Below are positions 26,158 to 34,614 of a stretch of 64,000 bases of DNA, one piece after another (the stretch's first letter is position 1; each line of letters begins with the position of its first letter). The notes under the pieces are model-generated. The model saw only the letters and a list, made by a program, of their open reading frames with translations, was not told where the DNA came from and ran no database searches. This stretch comes from Mycolicibacterium wolinskyi. Lineage in GTDB: Bacteria > Actinomycetota > Actinomycetes > Mycobacteriales > Mycobacteriaceae. The stretch covers positions 124,001 through 188,000 of the forward strand of contig NZ_LQQA01000029.1 in NCBI RefSeq assembly GCF_002101965.1, in the 5' to 3' direction. The translations under genes were made by a program, and so were the position numbers.

Positions 26158-27099
26158 ATGAGCAGGAAATCAGAGGTTTTCGTGCCGGATATGCGGGGGC
26201 GTCTGGCAGTGATCACGGGCGCAAGCGACGGCATCGGGTATGCGCTCGCCACCACACTGGCCCGCGCCGGCGCCGACCTTGTGCTTCCGGTGCGCAACCT
26301 CGCGAAGGGTGACAGGGCTCTCCGCGAGATTCGTGCCATGGCTCCCGGAGCGGACATTCGGCTCCTTCCCCTCGACCTGTCGTCTCTGCAGTCGGTCGCT
26401 GATCTTGCCCAGAGTCTGCTGAGCGCCGGACGCCCGATCAACGTGTTGATCAACAACGCCGGTGTCATGAGTCCGCCCGACCGGCAGACCACGGCGGATG
26501 GCTTCGAACTTCAGTGGGGGACTAATCATCTGGCACACTTTGCGCTCACTGCCCGGCTGCTACCCCTTCTGAGGGCAGGCAACGCGCGTGTCACCACTCA
26601 GTCGAGCGTGTCGGCGCAGATGAATGGGATCAATTGGGATGACCTTAACTTCGAACGGTCCTATTCGGACTCCAAGGCGTACAGCCAGTCCAAGATTGCG
26701 AATCTGATGTTCGGTCTGGAGCTCGACAGGCGCAGCATCGTCGCCGGGTGGGGCATCACGAGTAATGCGTCCCACCCCGGCGTGACTCCTACCAATCTTC
26801 TGAAAGCACAGCCGCATATGGGCCGTTCCCGCGACACGACAGGTTTTCGGATGGTGAAGGCGTTCGCTCGGCTGGGCCTGTTGAACCGGTCGGCTGAAGA
26901 GGGAATGCTCCCCGCCCTGTACGCGGCGACGCATCCGCAGGCCGAGGGCGGTAAGTTCTACGGACCCAGCGGTTTTCTCCACTTGTCGGGGCCTGCCGCC
27001 GAACAGCAGGTCTACCGGCCGGCTCGCGACGTGGAGGAGGCCGCGCGCGTCTGGGAAAAGTCGGAGGAACTCGTCGGCGTTGAATTCGCCATGCGCTGA
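26158..27099 (+). CDS. short-chain dehydrogenase/reductase
   Basis: 313 aa SDR, NADP-type. Cofactor motif TGASDGIG (about residue 20-27), NNAGV (about 100) and active-site YSQSK (Y about 178), with the Ser in QSSVSAQ (about 148). Shine-Dalgarno GAGGAG is 7 nt before the ATG. The ~310-residue length and the DLNFERSYSDSKAYSQSK block resemble retinol dehydrogenase-like SDRs. Probably under control of the divergent XRE regulator. Substrate unknown. Confidence 0.85.
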   Translation: MSRKSEVFVPDMRGRLAVITGASDGIGYALATTLARAGADLVLPVRNLAKGDRALREIRAMAPGADIRLLPLDLSSLQSVADLAQSLLSAGRPINVLINNAGVMSPPDRQTTADGFELQWGTNHLAHFALTARLLPLLRAGNARVTTQSSVSAQMNGINWDDLNFERSYSDSKAYSQSKIANLMFGLELDRRSIVAGWGITSNASHPGVTPTNLLKAQPHMGRSRDTTGFRMVKAFARLGLLNRSAEEGMLPALYAATHPQAEGGKFYGPSGFLHLSGPAAEQQVYRPARDVEEAARVWEKSEELVGVEFAMR

Positions 27100-27133
27100 G
27101 CCGATTGTCAGGCTTTCTCCCCCGCCCGAGTGT

Positions 27134-27973
27134 TCACCACCGCGAATACACCCCGATCACCACAACCGCTGCGGCAACGGAAAGCGCAAGGAGAGATGCG
27201 GTACGCCATGCTATGGAACCATCGCGCCGTCGCGCCCGCAGATACATCTCCGCGATGAGGAGGTTGGGCACATAGAAGGCGAAAGCCATCATCTGGTCGA
27301 ACCATCCGGTGAACTGGGGTGTATGTCCGCCCGTTCCGAGGACGCCCGCTACACCGTACTCGAGCCGGTACAGCCAAGAGGCGACGACGAGTACGAACAG
27401 GCGAACCGCCCAATCGCGATGCGCCGCGACGTCGCGCGCGCGTGCGTGACGAAGACACCGGACGGCCGCTACGAGTACGAGGACTCCGTAGAGCCCAAAA
27501 CCGAGGTCCATGACCGCACCGCCTACGGTGCCGTTGAGCACGATGTAGCCCAATCCTCCAACCGCGGCCAACATCGCGGAACTCACATACGCCCGCCCGA
27601 TCACACGATGGACGACCGGCCACCGACGACGCGCCACCGTGACGAATTGCACGCACCCCAGCACCATCACGATGACGCCGGCGACCAGATGCAGTACCAG
27701 TGATGTGGTGGCGACCGGATCTCCGCCATTTGAGAAGCCGGGTGCGAACAGATGCCACTGATCAGGCTCGGCACCGAGCAATGGCGCTAGATACCGCAAG
27801 ACGATGTACAGGCAGAACTGCATGCCGCTCAGGCACAACAACACCGTGATCCCGATTGCGAGCTGCCGGTTCATTGCGTCGAGCAACCCTGATGTCTTAC
27901 GCGAGTGCTCCTCGCCGCCTTGATGATCCGGGTTCTGATCACCTCCGGCGTCGGGACGGGACACCACCGTCAT
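27134..27973 (-). CDS. DUF2306 membrane protein
   Basis: 279 aa, seven or so predicted membrane helices beginning near residue 34 (LAIGITVLLCLSGMQFCLYIVL). The HRVIGRAYVSS block and the spacing of helices match DUF2306/YesL-like membrane proteins of unknown function. The chosen ATG overlaps the cutinase stop (ATGA), so it is translationally coupled to a secreted esterase. A later ATG at 27874 (MNRQLA) is the alternative. Confidence 0.65.
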   Translation of the reverse strand: MTVVSRPDAGGDQNPDHQGGEEHSRKTSGLLDAMNRQLAIGITVLLCLSGMQFCLYIVLRYLAPLLGAEPDQWHLFAPGFSNGGDPVATTSLVLHLVAGVIVMVLGCVQFVTVARRRWPVVHRVIGRAYVSSAMLAAVGGLGYIVLNGTVGGAVMDLGFGLYGVLVLVAAVRCLRHARARDVAAHRDWAVRLFVLVVASWLYRLEYGVAGVLGTGGHTPQFTGWFDQMMAFAFYVPNLLIAEMYLRARRRDGSIAWRTASLLALSVAAAVVVIGVYSRW

Positions 27974-28764
27974 TGTCCGCGCAGCCGTCCTGCGGCAAAA
28001 TCGGCGGCCTGAGACGCCATGCCGTTGCCGACGTAGGTGCCGTGAGCCGCCCGGTCCAGACCACCGGCCGCGCATATCGGGTCCTGTTCGGCGCAGAGGT
28101 TCAGCGTCCTGCCCTGGTATGTCGGGCCGATCACCGATGGTGGAGCGTCTTTGACGGCGAGTCTTGTCACGAAGGTCGATGGACGTCCGAACAAGACGAC
28201 CGCGGATACGCGATCGGCGGCCGCGCCGGTCAGCGGGCTGGGCATCGGGGCCGGGGGAGCGTATCCGGCAGGCATTTCCTCGCTCGTGGCGTAGGCGGCC
28301 ACGGCCGCGCCTTGTGAATAACCACCCAAAACGATGTCGGTGAGGGGGCAGCGTTCCGACACCGCGCGAACCCGATTGACGACATCGATAACGCCGTCAG
28401 CTGCCCGGGGGAAATCAAGCGATGCCGGATATTCCACAGCGTGTACGGTCAGGCTTTGATCGGGGAGGCGGGCGCGCAGCGCGTCGATGAATCCCTGTCC
28501 TGTCGCACCGATTCCCGGTGGCTCGAAGGTGCCGCGGGCGAAGATCACCTCGACGTCAGGACATTCGTCAGTCTCGGCGGCCGCGCCGGGACCGGTCAGA
28601 ATAGCCACTGCCGAGAACAGCATTGCCAAAAGAGTTGCAGCGACTGGAGTTCGGCCGATCCAGCGCCGCGCAACACGCGTGTGTCGACTGCCTTCCGATG
28701 TCGGCGACTCCTTGACCGCAGTAGTAATCAACAGAGTGCCGTCGGGGGTGCTCCGTGCCGCCAT
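27970..28764 (-). CDS. secreted cutinase family esterase
   Basis: 264 aa alpha/beta hydrolase of the mycobacterial cutinase/CULP family. A signal peptide ends near residue 63 (LLAMLFSAVAILTGPGAAAE). The nucleophile is in GGYSQGAAV (about 148), and the Asp and His of the triad are in EQDPICAAGG and RAAHGTYVG (about 225-242). Cysteines DECPDVEV, SERCPLTD, LNLCAEQ and PICAAG fit the conserved disulfides. A GGAGGAG Shine-Dalgarno precedes the ATG. The N-terminal ~35 residues before the signal are unusual. It follows the amidohydrolase in the same operon. Confidence 0.87.
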   Translation of the reverse strand: MAARSTPDGTLLITTAVKESPTSEGSRHTRVARRWIGRTPVAATLLAMLFSAVAILTGPGAAAETDECPDVEVIFARGTFEPPGIGATGQGFIDALRARLPDQSLTVHAVEYPASLDFPRAADGVIDVVNRVRAVSERCPLTDIVLGGYSQGAAVAAYATSEEMPAGYAPPAPMPSPLTGAAADRVSAVVLFGRPSTFVTRLAVKDAPPSVIGPTYQGRTLNLCAEQDPICAAGGLDRAAHGTYVGNGMASQAADFAAGRLRGQ

Positions 28765-28846
28765 GGCGTCTCCTCCGATTTTCGGACCTTTGGGACACAT
28801 CCGTCGTGCGACGCTTCCGTGGACGCCGGCATACCACCCGATGGTG

Positions 28847-29884
28847 CTACCGAGGGTCGTGGTTGGGGAGGGTCGGCTTATCCGGGGATCGCGGCTCCCC
28901 CTGCGTGGCTTTGGCGGGGGCGGCAAGCCGCGGGAACAGTGCCGTGGCGGTGGTCGCCATCGCCGAGAGTTCGTTGTCGTCGAGGACCGTAGTCGCCTTC
29001 AGAAGCTGCATGTTGATTTCGATGACGCTCTCGTCCGCCGGCGGATAATCGGATCCGAATACGATATGCGATGCGGTCGTAGTTTCGAGAAGCGGCAACA
29101 GTGAATTGGCGTGCGCTGACAACGCCGTGTCGTAGTACAAACCAGCCAGCTGGGCCCGGACCTCGTCAGCGGTGACATTGTTGGGGTTCGGCACCCACCC
29201 GAGCATTCCGGTGGTTGCGATGCGGGTGGCCAGCACCGGTAGCACGCCCCCGGCGTGTGCGATGATGAAACTGATTCGTGGGTAACGCAGGAAAATCCGC
29301 GCGTAGACGGCGTCGACGATCGTCCGGGCGGTGTCCATGGGAAACTCGATGACCGGTCCCGGCCGCCCGCAGGAGAGATGTGGGAAGCCGGCCGGTTCGA
29401 CTGGGTGTACGAATACTGTTGCTGCACGCCCATTTAGCGCTGAGAAGACGTCATCGAAGGCCGGATCGCCGAGGTAACGGCCGTCGTAGTTGGTGATCAG
29501 GACGAAACCGTCTGCGTTCAGATCGTCTGCAGCTCGGTCGATCTCTGACAGTGCGGCTCGGGGTTCGGTCAGCGGGAGGTTGGCCAGCAGGCCGAACCTG
29601 TCAGGCCGACCTGTAACGACGCCGGCGCCGAAGTCATTGAAACGGCGTGCCGAGTTCGCGGTCAGCTGATTGGGGTTGGACAGCAATTGGGCGCGTATTC
29701 CGTTGGCATCCATGAACTCGATGGCGAGTTCGGGACTCCACTTGCTAGCAGGCGGGAACAGGAAATTGCTGCGCTGATGAGCGGCGAGTATCGCGGGGCG
29801 CCTGTCGTCCGGTATTGGTGGGGCATAGTGGGCGTGCACATCCACGAGATCCTCGCCGGTACGGTCCCTCAGCGTCGTGGTCAT
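28847..29884 (-). CDS. ACMSD-type amidohydrolase (amidohydrolase_2)
   Basis: 345 aa TIM-barrel metal enzyme of the aminocarboxymuconate-semialdehyde decarboxylase family; members decarboxylate or hydrolyse aromatic-derived acids. Metal motif VDVHAHYAPP (about residue 14), then VFVHPVEP (about 165), FIIAHAGGVLP (about 217) and FGSDYPPAD (about 290). The start MTTTLRD has AAAGGACA upstream. It lies 44 bp after the MBL gene and belongs to the minus-strand operon headed by the SDR at 30987-31742. A paralogue is encoded at 52285-53283. Confidence 0.87.
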   Translation of the reverse strand: MTTTLRDRTGEDLVDVHAHYAPPIPDDRRPAILAAHQRSNFLFPPASKWSPELAIEFMDANGIRAQLLSNPNQLTANSARRFNDFGAGVVTGRPDRFGLLANLPLTEPRAALSEIDRAADDLNADGFVLITNYDGRYLGDPAFDDVFSALNGRAATVFVHPVEPAGFPHLSCGRPGPVIEFPMDTARTIVDAVYARIFLRYPRISFIIAHAGGVLPVLATRIATTGMLGWVPNPNNVTADEVRAQLAGLYYDTALSAHANSLLPLLETTTASHIVFGSDYPPADESVIEINMQLLKATTVLDDNELSAMATTATALFPRLAAPAKATQGEPRSPDKPTLPNHDPR

Positions 29885-29928
29885 GTCGGCAGGTGTGTCC
29901 TTTCGGCGGTTTGCGGTGTAGTGAGTGG

Positions 29929-30846
29929 CTATCGGCGAGGCGGCCCGGCCAGGATGTCGGTGGCGATCGGCTGCCAACGGACTCCACCGGACAGATCCCG
30001 GTCTACACGACCGAACGGCTGATCGCCGAAATGTATTGCGAAAGCGTATGTATCGGACTGACAGAGTTCCTCGAGAAGACGAGCGCGCGCCCTTGGGACC
30101 AGATCGGGGGCAGCGTCCGGCGCCGATCCCCATTCCGGGTGGCTCAGTTGCGCCGGTACGTGAAACGCATCCCCGAAGGCGACAAGTCGTCGACCGGAGG
30201 ATGAGGTGATGAGGTACGACGTGTGGCCTGCGCTGTGGCCGGGAGTGATTATTGTCTTGATGCCCGGCATGATCTCCTCACCGTCCGTCACCCGTCGGAG
30301 GGCCGAAAGCCGTTCCATAGGTGCGACGATGGAGTCGTGGTCGCACGCTCCCAGAGGGCGCTCCCCGCGATGAAAGGGCTGTAGTTCCGACTCGGCGACG
30401 ATGTACTGTGCGTTGGGGAACGCTGGCACCCTGCGGCCGTCGTCGCCGTCCAGGAAGGCCCATCCGGCGTGATCCACGTGAAGGTGGGTCAGGGCGAATA
30501 CATCGACGTCCTCGGCTCGAACGCCCAACGCATCGAGAGTGTGCATGAACTCGCCGGAGTCGTTTCTTCCGATCGCGTTGTTGCTCTTTACATCGCCTAG
30601 TCCGGCATCGATGAGCATCGTGTGGCCGGGAGACTCGATCAGTAGGCCGCCGGTGGACATCGCGACGTAACCATCAGGGCGGACCTCATCAGGATGGTCA
30701 TCCCAGTACCGGCTCGGAATCGCGTTCAGAAAGAGAGCGGCGGTCAACCACATCGATCCGTCCACGACGTAGGTGAACGTGAATTCGTCCATCTGCCAAC
30801 GCCGTATGGACGACTGCTCCGCTAGCTTTCCGATTGCGGCTTTCAT
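29929..30846 (-). CDS. metallo-beta-lactamase fold hydrolase
   Basis: 305 aa MBL-fold enzyme, lactonase/AHL-hydrolase-like. The dinuclear zinc motif is ALTHLHVDHAGW (about residue 120), with later ligands in ITPGHSAGHTSYL (about 214) and VAFGDAFHVP (about 236). Chosen start MKAAIGK; the upstream in-frame stretch is short and lacks features. Second gene of the SDR-MBL-amidohydrolase operon. A paralogue heads the plus-strand operon at 36402. Confidence 0.85.
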   Translation of the reverse strand: MKAAIGKLAEQSSIRRWQMDEFTFTYVVDGSMWLTAALFLNAIPSRYWDDHPDEVRPDGYVAMSTGGLLIESPGHTMLIDAGLGDVKSNNAIGRNDSGEFMHTLDALGVRAEDVDVFALTHLHVDHAGWAFLDGDDGRRVPAFPNAQYIVAESELQPFHRGERPLGACDHDSIVAPMERLSALRRVTDGEEIMPGIKTIITPGHSAGHTSYLITSSSGRRLVAFGDAFHVPAQLSHPEWGSAPDAAPDLVPRARARLLEELCQSDTYAFAIHFGDQPFGRVDRDLSGGVRWQPIATDILAGPPRR

Positions 30847-30986
30847 ACTGCACTTTCGTTCGCAAGGAGGGGCGTGTCGATTCAAGCCGAGCTGAAGCGA
30901 TCAGAATCGTTCGGCGCCCTGAACTGGTGTGCCAGAGACACTGTCATGGGATCGCTCGGAGTTCGAATGCTCAGTCACCGTACGGT

Positions 30987-31742
30987 CTACATCTGGGCGC
31001 CGCCGCTGACCAGTAGGTGCTGGCCACTTACCCAACCCGCCAGGTCGCTTGCGAAGTACTCCGCGGCGTCGGCGACGTCCTCTGGACGTCCCATTCGTCC
31101 GCCAATTGGCCGCATCACGGCATTCATCTTGTTGTAGCGGTCGTCGGCGGCGATGTTCGTGAACACTCCTGCCCCCTCGATGACTGTGGGCAGAATGGTG
31201 TTCACCGTGATGCCGCGCCTGCCGAGCTCCAAAGCGAGAACTCCCACCAAGTATCGGGGCGCCATCTTGCTGGCTCCGTACAGTCCTACGCCGGCGAATG
31301 GACTGCACGTGGTGCTCGATCCGATGTAGATGATCCGACCGTTATCGGCGATGTATTGCGCAGCCTTCTGTAGCGTGAAGAACGCGCCCTTGGTGTTGAT
31401 CGCGAAAAGACGATCGAACTGCTCTTCAGTGGCTTCGAGGACCGGTTGATCGACGATCTCGACACCGGCGTTGGCCACGACCACGTGGAGGTCGCCGAAC
31501 GCGGCGCGTGCGCTCTCGAAGAGCCGGTCCAGATCGGCGGTCCTGGACACGTCGGCTTTGATAGCGATGGCCTTACCGCCGACATTCTCGGCGTCTTTGA
31601 CCGTTTGCGCCGCACTTGCTTCATCACCCGAATAGTTGATGACGACGGAAGCGCCGCACGATGCATACCGCAGTGCGATGGCGCGGCCGATGCCGCGCGC
31701 CGATCCCGTGATCAGCGCTACTTTGCCGGTGAGATCGGTCAT
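30987..31742 (-). CDS. short-chain dehydrogenase/reductase (FabG-like)
   Basis: 251 aa classical SDR. Motifs: TGSARGIGRA (about residue 13), ANAGVEI (about 90), Ser in IYIGSSTT (about 141), active-site YGASK (about 155) and a C-terminal VSGGAQM. AAGGAAC lies upstream of the ATG. It is the first gene of the minus-strand operon reaching to about 27.1 kb, and a match to the island palindrome is 102 bp upstream, so it is a predicted target of the TetR regulator. Confidence 0.87.
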   Translation of the reverse strand: MTDLTGKVALITGSARGIGRAIALRYASCGASVVINYSGDEASAAQTVKDAENVGGKAIAIKADVSRTADLDRLFESARAAFGDLHVVVANAGVEIVDQPVLEATEEQFDRLFAINTKGAFFTLQKAAQYIADNGRIIYIGSSTTCSPFAGVGLYGASKMAPRYLVGVLALELGRRGITVNTILPTVIEGAGVFTNIAADDRYNKMNAVMRPIGGRMGRPEDVADAAEYFASDLAGWVSGQHLLVSGGAQM

Positions 31743-31843
31743 ACCCCATGTTCCTTTGATTCGTAGGCCGATGATCGGACTCGTGTTCGCAGCACGGGCG
31801 TCGTCGAGGCGGTGTCCCGTTGCCGCTAACCATAGGGCATTGG

Positions 31844-31861
31844 CTACCTGCAGGCAAGCAA
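31844..31861. promoter_or_regulatory. island operator site 1 (SDR operon)
   Basis: CTACCTGC-AG-GCAAGCAA. The right arm fits TTNCTTGC-N2-GCAAGNAA exactly and the left has two mismatches. On the minus strand a TTGCCT-17 bp-TATGGT promoter can be drawn with its -35 inside the palindrome. Confidence 0.55.
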
Positions 31862-31934
31862 GGAGCCGGGAGGAGCTGTCAATGAGGTTCACATGTGCCG
31901 GACGTTGAAAGTCGCTGTGCGACAGGTTTGGATG

Positions 31935-32282
31935 TCAACGTGTGATGATCCGCAGCGCTAATGCACCCACGGCCAAGGCGAAGAGAATGGCGGCAGGCAC
32001 GACATTTCCTTTTCGGGCGCGTACGTGAGCTCCGACGGCGCCGAGGAAATACAGGACGACGCCGCCTGCTGCAGCGACCCCGATCGGCCACCACCTCAGG
32101 CCAAGGAGTAGGCCGGCCGCACCCGCCAATTCTGCCGAGGCCAGGGCCGCGGTGTACTTGGTCGGGAACCCGACCGTCGCCAAACTTTCGACGGTGGTGG
32201 CGTGGCCGGCGAGCTTCGCGACACCGGTCGCGGTGAGGGCAACCGCGAGCAGGCAGCATAGAACTGTTAAGGCGATGAACAT
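31935..32282 (-). CDS. DoxX-like membrane protein
   Basis: 115 aa with four hydrophobic helices (about residues 2-22, 45-62, 66-84, 94-112). The pattern GVAKLAGHATTVESLATVGFP followed by AELAGAAGLLLGL is typical of DoxX-like proteins. Function in this family is poorly defined; several occur beside thiol or redox enzymes. It has its own copy of the island palindrome 73 bp upstream, so it is probably co-regulated with the catabolic genes. Confidence 0.75.
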   Translation of the reverse strand: MFIALTVLCCLLAVALTATGVAKLAGHATTVESLATVGFPTKYTAALASAELAGAAGLLLGLRWWPIGVAAAGGVVLYFLGAVGAHVRARKGNVVPAAILFALAVGALALRIITR

Positions 32283-32354
32283 TCTTTGGTTCCATTCGTT
32301 TGTGGCCGGAATCATTTGCGGTGCATCGCGAACCGGGCGGAGGAGCGTCCAGGA

Positions 32355-32372
32355 TAGCTTGCGGGCAAGCAA
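32355..32372. promoter_or_regulatory. island operator site 2 (DoxX gene)
   Basis: TAGCTTGC-GG-GCAAGCAA, one mismatch to TTNCTTGC-N2-GCAAGNAA. On the minus strand TATCCT abuts the site and could be a -10 box for the DoxX gene. Confidence 0.65.
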
Positions 32373-32509
32373 GTAGACTGTCAACCGATCGATCTCGTTA
32401 GGTCTGGAGGTAGCCGGAGCGAGGTTGTACGTTCGGCGTGGCACCTGCCGGCGCTGGCTGAACACCACTATCCGTCCGGCCGGTCCGCGTGTAGTCCGCG
32501 ATGCGGCCG

Positions 32510-32950
32510 TTACCCGTTTCGGATGGCCTGTGCGACTGCCGCGCACACGTGATCGCGGAGTTCTGGTTGCTCCAGGATCGGATCCCTGGCCAGAATTCGA
32601 GATAGTAGTTGGGCACCTCGGTCGGCGGGATTCGACTGTGAGAGCGGCACTCCGACCAGCATATGGACGTGGCGTACGCCCTCGCCGAGCGCGTATGTGT
32701 AGGTGCGGTCCGTGCCAGTCGCTGCTTGCAGACGTGTGGATACGTCACGCAGAAGGATGCCGAGCGAGGTGGCCTCGTCGGTGTCAAGTTCGGCCAGTGT
32801 CTCTACGTGACGGCACGTTTGCACGGCGAGCCAGCCCGGTGCGGCGACACCCGGGTGTGCCGAGACGGCCCAGAGCTCACCGTGATATATCCACCCACCG
32901 GGCGGCGGTACCGACGAGGCAAGGCGTTCGCACAGTGCGCAGTCAGTCAC
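32510..32950 (-). CDS. HIT-like domain protein
   Basis: 146 aa protein with features of the HIT superfamily (nucleotide hydrolases/transferases): a zinc-type CALCERL pair near residue 4, WLAVQTCRHVETLAEL, and the histidine motif RHVHMLVGVP near 97, where the usual HxHxH is shortened. Start is uncertain. GTG at 32950 or TTG at 32959 fits a leaderless promoter (TAGCAT box at 32964-32969), while the longer TTG at 32983 would lie inside the operator. No ATG is available. Substrate unknown. Confidence 0.65.
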   Translation of the reverse strand: MTDCALCERLASSVPPPGGWIYHGELWAVSAHPGVAAPGWLAVQTCRHVETLAELDTDEATSLGILLRDVSTRLQAATGTDRTYTYALGEGVRHVHMLVGVPLSQSNPADRGAQLLSRILARDPILEQPELRDHVCAAVAQAIRNG

Positions 32951-32969
32951 GTGATCCAACGTAATGCTA

Positions 32970-32987
32970 TGACTTGCCGGCAAGCAA
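32970..32987. promoter_or_regulatory. island operator site 3 (HIT gene)
   Basis: TGACTTGC-CG-GCAAGCAA, one mismatch to the consensus. It ends one base before the TAGCAT -10 box read on the minus strand, so a bound repressor would occlude the promoter. Confidence 0.65.
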
Positions 32988-33013
32988 GTACTTCGGTGCT
33001 GGCGCCGATCTCG

Positions 33014-33742
33014 CTATGCCCGTTGCCGACGGGCGGTCGTGGGCGTCTTCGATGTCGTCTTCGCGGATTTCGGCGGCTTTGCCGTCGCGGGCGTAGGGGC
33101 GGCGGACTCACTGCCGGTGAGGCCCGATATCGCGATCCGGGCGGCCTGATCGGCGACCTCGTCGATGGAAGTGCGCGAAAGGGCGCCTTCATACCACTGG
33201 GTGGTCCCGTTACACATGCCCACGAGCAGTAGGGCATGCATCATCGGGTGAGCGGGGACGAATGCGCCGGCTCGTTGACCGGCCTCGATCACGTCGGCGA
33301 TGCGGTGGACGTAGGCGGACATGCCCTTGCGCAGCGTCTCAGCGCGGTCGCCGCTGAGCTTGTTCAACTCCGCGAATTGCACGCGGAAGGTGTCGGGTTG
33401 GGCCAACACAACCCGAACATGGTTACGCACAATCTCGGTTAAAGCCGCATCGGGCTCCAGATCGGCGTCGAAGATGGGTTGCGACGTCGAGATCATCGCC
33501 TCTCCGGCCTGTGCGATCAGCTCATACAGAATCTCGTCTTTGGCGGGGAAGTAGTGATAGACGGCTTGGCGGCGAAAACCGAGCTCCACGGCGATCTGAT
33601 TGAGGTTGGTCTCACGGTATCCCTGCTCGGCGAACAGTTTGGTAGCCGCACGCAAGATATCCTGACGGCGTGCGGCGTCCTTATGCTCCACGGGGCGTGG
33701 TCCGCCAAGCGTGCGCTCGGGTCGGGTTCGATTTACCACCAC
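33014..33742 (-). CDS. TetR/AcrR family regulator, likely controller of the catabolic island
   Basis: 242 aa from the GTG at 33742 (a second GTG follows; Shine-Dalgarno GGAAGGA). The HTH spans about residues 22-66 (QDILRAATKLFAEQGYRETN, then LGFRRQAVYHYFPAKDEIL). A TetR_C ligand domain of the KstR2/FadR-like type covers about 80-205. The C-terminal ~27 residues are Lys/Thr/Ala-rich (KPPKSAKTTSKTPTTARRQRA) and could add nonspecific DNA binding. It lies in the centre of the cluster of TTNCTTGC-N2-GCAAGNAA sites, and is the only intact TetR gene in the island, hence the assignment. The ligand is unknown. Confidence 0.85.
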   Translation of the reverse strand: MVVNRTRPERTLGGPRPVEHKDAARRQDILRAATKLFAEQGYRETNLNQIAVELGFRRQAVYHYFPAKDEILYELIAQAGEAMISTSQPIFDADLEPDAALTEIVRNHVRVVLAQPDTFRVQFAELNKLSGDRAETLRKGMSAYVHRIADVIEAGQRAGAFVPAHPMMHALLLVGMCNGTTQWYEGALSRTSIDEVADQAARIAISGLTGSESAAPTPATAKPPKSAKTTSKTPTTARRQRA

Positions 33743-33904
33743 GGTGTCCTTCCGCCAAATGTCGGTTATCAAGCTAATGCTCTGCCAACGTGAGAGGCCG
33801 AGCGCAGACATAGCCAAGTGTCGGTCACGCACTTTCCGCACGATCCACCTGTGGCTGTTCCAACTTGATGTCGAGTTCTGATCATAAAGATCCACACTGG
33901 CGGC

Positions 33905-34293
33905 GGTGAGGGTGCAGTTGGTAGAAGGCGGTTCGTATTCAATCGAGCTATCGTCACGCCGACTCACCCGCCGTCGTCCACGGTGACCAGTCCGATACGG
34001 TCGATGAGCAGAACGATCACACCACGGCGGGTGTCGCGGGGTACCGTGCGCCGCACGTCGAACTCTCCGATGGTCGGTCCGTCCTCGACTTGTACGGGCG
34101 TAGCTTCGTTCTTCTGGTCGCGGCGCAAAGTGTCGAAACCTCATGGTAGGCGGCAATATTCGCCGATCTGGGTGTGCCGCTCGATATTGTCCACGGCGCG
34201 TCATGGGGCGCCTCCGCGAGATACGCCGCACCGATGACGCTGGCTCGTCCCGACGGAGGGCGGCTGCCTTCGATTTCGATCGAGTGGGCGTGA
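33905..34293 (+). pseudogene. remnant of a class A flavin monooxygenase (3' end)
   Basis: The plus strand encodes DSPAVVHGDQSD, then AGYRAPHVELSDGRSVLDLY and GRSFVLLVAA before a stop. A shifted frame follows with FADLGVPLDIV and APMTLARPDG. These align collinearly with the C-terminus of the intact monooxygenase at 40215-41864 (RAPHVKLPDGSSVLDLFGRS, then FADSGAPLNVV). At least one frameshift is present and the FAD domain is absent. It is the tail of a lost paralogue. Confidence 0.75.
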
Positions 34294-34332
34294 CCAACGT
34301 CGTTCCCTCCGTCACTGTAGCAACCTAACATT

Positions 34333-34350
34333 CTACTTGCTTGCAGGCAG
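34333..34350. promoter_or_regulatory. island operator site 4 (weak)
   Basis: CTACTTGC-TT-GCAGGCAG, three mismatches to TTNCTTGC-N2-GCAAGNAA. It lies 265 bp before the P450 start and just after the monooxygenase remnant. It may be a relic or act on the P450 transcript. Confidence 0.4.
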
Positions 34351-34521
34351 TCTGTGTGCATGTTGGTGAAGGTGTGGAGTTGAAGTCGATCCGTTGCGAG
34401 CCCGCAATTGTGCGGTATCGGCTGCGGGGCGATGACACAGATCCGAGCTATAAATCATTATCTCGCAACCGAATTGGAACTCGGCAGTGACTGGAAGTGG
34501 TGAAAGTCGCCGCGATGTTGC

Positions 34522-34563
34522 GATGGCCATCAAACTTGACAGGCGTCAAGTTTGATGGCCATC
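34522..34563. promoter_or_regulatory. perfect 19-bp inverted repeat before the P450 gene
   Basis: Arms GATGGCCATCAAACTTGAC and GTCAAGTTTGATGGCCATC are exact reverse complements separated by AGGC. It ends 51 bp before the P450 ATG. The inner TTGAC-AGGC-GTCAA core resembles a repressor dyad, but 19-bp arms would also form a stable hairpin. No T-run follows, so a simple terminator is less likely. Confidence 0.65.
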
Positions 34564-34614
34564 ATCGACTGTCGGTGATCTCCACCACTCATCCCTGCAA
34601 CTCAGGAGCCATAC

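Larger units (their letters stand above)
34294..34614. other. P450 upstream region
   Basis: No gene. It contains a weaker island operator match (34333-34350) and a perfect 19-bp inverted repeat (34522-34563) directly before the P450 gene. Confidence 0.5.

Noticed and set aside
30850..30870. A seventh island operator before the first MBL gene
   Set aside because: Only the GCAAGGAG half matches; the other arm does not, so it was left out of the motif set.
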